Below, in pieces: positions 10,831 to 64,000 of a stretch of 64,000 nucleotides of DNA. The notes beneath the pieces are model-generated. The model was given only the letters and a program-made list of their open reading frames with translations, ran no database searches and was not told the origin of the DNA. Each line of letters begins with the position of its first letter. Position 1 is the stretch's first letter. Position numbers and translations under genes: made by a program. This stretch comes from Myxocyprinus asiaticus (lineage: Eukaryota > Chordata > Actinopteri > Cypriniformes > Catostomidae), in NCBI RefSeq assembly GCF_019703515.2, contig NC_059374.1, forward strand, positions 19,451,095 through 19,515,094. Reading direction: 5' to 3'.

Positions 10831-11515
10831 TTGTGGTGTCATGCACAGCGAACCACGTGATAAGGTGGTTATTCTACACATTGTAATCCACACATTGCAA
10901 CACAAGAAATCAACAGTTTCTTTCTATAGGACTGAAAATCCATGTCTCTCCGTGCATATGTCTCATCATCACCATCTCTCTCCATGCAGTGTAGACTGTT
11001 TAACATGCATGTGCTTTCATAAAGGGACAGAGCGCTAGTTTTATTCCCACTGTAAAAAAACAAACACATTTTCTCTCATTAATTCGCCTTTAGAGCTGAA
11101 GTGCTGAATGAGACATAATAAACTTTGTTAAACCCCAGTTATACACGTGTCTGGAAATCATGAGCTGCTCAATATCCAAAATGTATGTATACATTTAGTT
11201 AGGTTAGTTTCAAAATGTAAACATTAATTCGACATTATAATAGTGTTTGATATGAAAAGAAGCAAAATCACTATGGCTATTAGACTATTATTATCAGAGC
11301 TGTTCAGCTGCAGGGTGGAGATGAATATTCAGAACTGTCTACTTCATATCATCCTCATGAAACACCAGTTACATTTCTAATTTCTGGACCGTACAGGTAT
11401 TTTTGTTTTTGTGCTTTGTGCATCAGTCTGTGTTGGTCTTTAGGTTGTCTGATTTCATGTTATATACAGTACACAGTGTTAATTCACAGATTCGGCCTAA
11501 TATCTCCCTAATGTA

Positions 11516-13071
11516 CAGGTGCATCTCAATAAATTAGAATGTCGTGGAAAAGTTCATTTATTTCAGTAATTCAACTCAAATTGTGAAACTCGTGTATTAA
11601 ATAAATTCAATGCACACAGACTGAAGTAGTTTAAGTCTTTGGTTCTTTTAATTGTGATGATTTTGGCTCACATTTAACAAAAACCCACCAATTCACTATC
11701 TCAAAAAATTAGAATACATCATAAGACCAATAAAAAAAACATTTTTAGTGAATTGTTGGCCTTCTGGAAAGTATGTTCATTTACTGTATATGTACTCAAT
11801 ACTTGGTAGGGGCTCCTTTTGCTTTAATTACTGCCTCAATTCGGCATGGCATGGAGGTGATCAGTTTGTGGCACTGCTGAGGTGGTATGGAAGCCCAGGT
11901 TTCTTTGACAGTGGCCTTCAGCTCATCTGCATTTTTTGGTCTCTTGTTTCTCATTTTCCTCTTGACAATACCCCATAGATTCTCTATGGGGTTCAGGTCT
12001 GGTGAGTTTGCTGGCCAGTCAAGCACACCAACACCATGGTCATTTAACCAACTTTTGGTGCTTTTGGCAGTGTGGGCAGGTGCCAAATCCTGCTGGAAAA
12101 TGAAATCAGCATCTTTAAAAAGCTGGTCAACAGAAGGAAGCATGAAGTGCTCCAAAATTTCTTGGTAAACGGGTGCAGTGACTTTGGTTTTCAAAAAACA
12201 CAATGGACCAACACCAGCAGATGCCATTGCACCCCAAATCATCACAGACTGTGGAAACTTAACACTGGACTTCAAGCAACTTGGGCTATGAGCTTCTCCA
12301 CCCTTCCTTCAGACTCTAGGACCATGGTTTCCAAATGAAATACGAAACTTGCTCTCATCTGAAAAGAGGACTTTGGAACACTGGGCAACAGTCCAGTTCT
12401 TCTTCTCCTTAGCCCAGGTAAGACGCCTTTGACGTTGTCTGTGGTTCAGGAGTGGCTTAACAAGAGGAATGCGACAACTGTAGCCAAATTCCTTGACATG
12501 TCTGTGTGTGGTGGCTCTTGATGCCTTGACCCCAGCCTCAGTCCATTCCTTGTGAAGTTCACCCAAATTCTTGAATCGATTTTGCTTGACAATCATAAGG
12601 CTGCGGTTCTCTCGGTTGGTTGTGCATCTTTTTCTTCCACACTTTTTCCTTCCACTCAACTTTCTGTTAACATGCTTGGATACAGCACTCTGAATGTTTG
12701 TGGCTTACCCTCCTTGTGAAGGGTGTCAATGATTGTCTTCTGGACAACTGTCAGATCAGCAGTCTTCCCCATGATTGTGTAGCCTAGTGAACCAAACTGA
12801 GAGACCATTTTGAAGGCTCAGGAAACCTTTGCAGGTGTTTTGAGTTGATTAGCTGATTGGCATGTCACCATATTCTAATTTTTTGAGATAGTGAATTGGT
12901 GGGTTTTTGTTAAATGTGAGCTAAAATCATCACAATTAAAAGAACCAAAGACTTAAACTACTTCAGTCTGTGTGCAATGAATTCATTTAATACACGAGTT
13001 TCACAATTTGAGTTGAATTACTGAAATAAATGAACTTTTCCACGACATTCTAATTTATTGAGATGCACCTG
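11516..13071 (-). mobile_element. Full-length Tc1-like DNA transposon, 201-bp TIRs
   Basis: Inverted repeats 11516-11716 and 12871-13071 are nearly identical and flanked by TA on both sides (11514-11515, 13072-13073). The ends read caggtgcatctcaataaatt. One transposase gene lies on the minus strand. The near-perfect long TIRs suggest fairly recent insertion or a source able to move in trans. Confidence 0.93.
11796..12772 (-). pseudogene. Tc1-like transposase, inactivated by a nonsense codon and an N-terminal deletion
   Basis: Expected start ATG at 12772 (MGKTADLTVV). After about 20 codons the frame is lost at a short deletion near 12690-12700. From 12659 the DDE transposase reads on: SGRKKCGRKRC, a helix-turn-helix region, VLFSDESKF (first Asp), FQQDLAPAHTAK (second Asp), [12 protein letters not shown] (Glu of DD34E) and the end KGAPTKY at 11796. 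A single in-frame TGA at 12309-12311 stands where a Trp is expected; the frame is otherwise open from 12659 to 11796. The catalytic triad is intact. Confidence 0.88.
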
Positions 13072-14454
13072 TATATTACACATCACAACCGATTTGGTAG
13101 TAAGTCTCTTCTCAGGGATTCATATGTTTATTACATTCAGAAAATAATCACATCTTTAACTCAGTGATTAAATCTTTGATCCTGTGTGTGAATACACTAC
13201 ACATGGCCAAAAATTGCATGATAGCATGACTAAACAGGTGACCGAAAACACATCACCTCCTCCACAGAACTCTACACTTGAAAACTCGTGTAAATGGCAG
13301 TATGGCTGAGGTTAATATGATGTATTTATGAATGTATATCTGTAAAGTGCTTATATGGGATTACATAAGGCATAAATCATATCTTGCAAATTATAAATGT
13401 GATTCAGTTTGGGGGCATTGTCTTAAAAACATAATATATGAAAAAAATATTTATCTTCAGACACATTTTTAAAGCTATGATGGTAAAAACAGCTATTTAT
13501 AATTTTTGTGTTGGGGCCAGTGAAAATTTTGGCAGGGCCAGTAAAAATCTGAAGCACTGGCCCGTCCAGGCCAGTAGAAATAATTCTTAGCGTTGAGCCC
13601 TGCTTTAAGTCCTGGAAACCCTTGAAAATTGCCATTTTTACCAAGAGGTGCTTAAAAAGTGCTTTAATTATAGAAAATCATTAAATACATTGCTTAAATC
13701 ATTTAATAAATTAAATGTATTTATTTGTTTTCGTAAAAACACGACGACAATTAGATGAGATGTAAAACGTTCTGAGATTTGAATGCAGATCAATGGATTC
13801 AGTTTTATGAACCGTCTAACTGTCGTTATTTTGTTAATAACCTAACCTTTTAATAATATATGGCTTGACTCTCTTTTGCAAATTTTTTAGAAAATATATT
13901 TGAAATTGTCAACTGCCTGAAAAAAATCCTTGTCCCCTTCATCTAGTACACCACTTCTATGACTTTTAAAGTTATTTATGTCTTTATTTTGTACTTATTT
14001 TTAATACAAGCATTAGTGCAAGGCCAAACAAGTGTGCAAAACTAAATTATTATTAATAATTTAAATAATTTAAAAAGAGTGTTTGTCCCTTGATTTCATG
14101 GAATTGATGTTATAAATGTTTTTTTTTATAAAAAAGTTGTGGAAAATAATTTTTAATGTCAAAGTTAAGAGGCTGCTTAAATATGCATGTAGTGATTTTT
14201 CCCAGCATGTTATTAATTCACATTTTAACTGTCATATTTTCAAACAAAAACATTGAGATATGTTGTACTTATAATAAGTGGTGTTTTATAAAAATAAATT
14301 AACTGAATGAATAAAATATTTTTATTTAAAATTAACAAAAAAATAATTTGTTTTAATGACATCTTGAGCATAGTCCTTGAAAACAAATAAAAATGTGCTT
14401 GAAAAGTCATTGAAAATCCTTGAATTTAACATTGAAGCATCTGCTCAAACCCTG

Positions 14455-14863
14455 CTGAGATGCTATTCTGCTCACTACAATTATTCAGAGCGGTTATCTG
14501 AGTTACTGTAGCCTTTCTGTCAGCTCGAACCAGTCTGGCCATTCTCCGTTGACATATCCCACTGGATTTTTTGTTTTGTTTTTGGCACCATTCAGAGTAA
14601 ATTCTAGAGACTGTTGTGTGTGAAAATCCCAGGAGATCAACAGTTACAGAAATACTCAAACCAGCCCATCTGGCACCAACAATCATGCCATGGTCAAAAT
14701 CACATGATGAGATCACATTTTTTCCCCATTCTGATGGTTAATGTGAACATTAACTGAAGCTCCTGACCCATATCTGCATGATTTTATGCCACACGTTTGG
14801 CTGATTAGATAATCACATGAATAAGTAAGTGTACAGGTGTTCCTAATAAAGTGCTTAATGAGT
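14455..14863 (-). mobile_element. Tc1-like deletion derivative, second part with transposase N-terminus remnant
   Basis: Continues agatgctattctgctcac exactly where 10263 stopped, as judged by the intact relative. The minus strand encodes SISVTVDLLGFSHTTVSRIY and QRRMARLVRADRKATVTQIT, the DNA-binding helix-turn-helix part of a Tc1-type transposase. The catalytic domain is absent. Ends near aataaagtgcttaatgagt. Confidence 0.75.
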
Positions 14864-15169
14864 CAATATCAGTGTTACAGCACCTTTAAGACAGCAAATC
14901 TATTTAGTTCACTGCTTATCTATATAACCCTTAAAAATATTTGCTATGGTAGCCATAGTTTCTACCAAAATGCTAGTTATTGTGAAACCGTAATACATGA
15001 ATATGGAACAGTGTAAAAAATCATTCAGAATTTTGGTATATTTGAAAACTACTTTTGATGACAGTGATGACTACTACCAAGTTGTCACAGTTTTATTGTA
15101 GTGATAATAAACATGGCCGAAACCACTATAAACATTGAAATTTGACTGTCTCTACATTTGCCATTACAG
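14864..15169 (+). other. snx19: Sequence upstream of snx19 coding exon 1; probable end of a 5' UTR intron
   Basis: No ORF. It ends in a pyrimidine-rich acceptor-like stretch, tctacatttgccattacag (15151-15169), 19 nt before the start codon, so an upstream 5' UTR exon is likely. I could not place that exon or a promoter. Confidence 0.5.
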
Positions 15170-15173
15170 GAGC

Positions 15174-15179
15174 ATGTAA
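15174..15179 (+). promoter_or_regulatory. snx19: Start-stop uORF (ATG-TAA) in the snx19 leader
   Basis: ATGTAA lies 15 nt upstream of, and in frame with, the main ATG at 15189, just inside the exon if the acceptor at 15168-15169 is used. The TAA is an in-frame stop 12 nt ahead of the main start, which supports 15189 as the true start. Start-stop uORFs are known to stall initiating ribosomes; an effect here is inferred. Confidence 0.6.
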
Positions 15180-15188
15180 ACCTCTGCC

Positions 15189-63539
<48,351 letters not shown>

Positions 63540-64000
63540 GCATGTTGGAGCAGACTGGAGAAATAAACACACGTGCACATAAAAGTGTCGCTTATAAAAG
63601 AGTGTTAAATTGTGGTCAACTAGCAGCGTGAGATGAAAGTACAGGTAGAAACATGTGATCAACAATTGTCATGTTCCCGTGTTCAGACTGTGGATTTGGA
63701 TCCATGATTGCTTGTGTCTGGCACCAATTTAGTCTCCCTGGTTCTGGGACACAAACACACTGAATACATTCGGGCTAGTCTTGATTAATGGCCACCTGTT
63801 TTGTGTTTTATCAAAACACAACTCCAATCTCTAAAGCCCCACATACCGGATCTGAATTACTTGCAAGTTCTCAAGCTTTTATTCACCTTGTTCCCAATTC
63901 AGCTTTTGGTAAAGCTCTTACAGATGGACTTGACAATGGTGCAGAGTTCAAAATCATGACTGTATAATATTCAGACTAATAGGGTAATTCTCACAACAAC
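63540..64000 (+). other. snx19: snx19 3' UTR / downstream sequence
   Basis: No ORF of note. An AATAAA lies at 63562-63567, only 23 nt after the stop; a more distal signal may be beyond the window. The gene's end cannot be fixed here. Confidence 0.5.

Larger units (their letters stand above)
10264..14454. other. 4.2-kb insertion splitting a Tc1-like relic
   Basis: Defined by the break in the Tc1-like relic; ctg is repeated at both edges (10261-10263 and 14455-14457). It contains a SINE (10575-10830) and a full-length Tc1 element (11516-13071). Both ends have related cttgaa-rich phrases (gcttgaagtacttgaattt near 10280, atccttgaatttaac near 14420), but I do not recognise the family. No transposase other than the nested Tc1 one is visible. 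Confidence 0.5.

Overview
The window reads as vertebrate, very probably cyprinid-like teleost, nuclear DNA. It has split genes with GT-AG introns, low GC, long AT/CA microsatellites and a dense mix of fish-type mobile elements: DIRS, several Tc1/mariner lineages, many hAT-like non-autonomous elements, and tRNA-derived SINEs. No bacterial, organellar or viral gene set is present. Family names rest on recognition of protein and repeat motifs, because no database was searched.

Two host genes lie head to tail on the + strand. (1) Positions 2559-5604 hold the last three coding exons of a ribosomal protein S6 kinase beta-1 gene (rps6kb1, p70 S6K1). They carry the turn motif, the hydrophobic motif, the proline-directed autoinhibitory sites and the C-terminal tail; the kinase domain lies upstream of the window. 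(2) Positions 15189-63539 hold a complete sorting nexin 19 gene (snx19). I could join eleven coding exons with consistent GT/AG sites and phases into 2952 nt (983 residues plus stop), covering N-terminal membrane segments, PXA domain, PX domain and nexin C-terminal domain. The 5' leader carries an AUG-UAA start-stop uORF in frame with, and 12 nt ahead of, the main start.

Layout: 1-2490 DIRS retrotransposon remnant in an rps6kb1 intron; 2559-5604 rps6kb1 exons, with a nested pair of hAT-like elements in the last intron; 5605-15169 3' UTR and intergenic repeats, including a foldback MITE nested in another element and a Tc1 relic split by a 4.2 kb insertion that contains a nearly intact 1556-bp Tc1 element; 15189-27995 snx19 exons 1-8; 27996-54054 a 26-kb intron made largely of nested transposons; 54055-63539 exons 9-11, with a young hAT-like element and a 39-bp minisatellite in intron 10.

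The main non-genic story is layered transposon nesting that can be dated relatively. Several elements have readable 8-bp target duplications, in a few cases confirmed by a related copy elsewhere in the window that shows the empty site. I see no convincing new gene system. The best leads are the nested insertions, the twin hAT-like copies (about 99% identical core) inside one gene, the higher-order minisatellite, the start-stop uORF, and unique islands in the giant intron that could be conserved non-coding elements.
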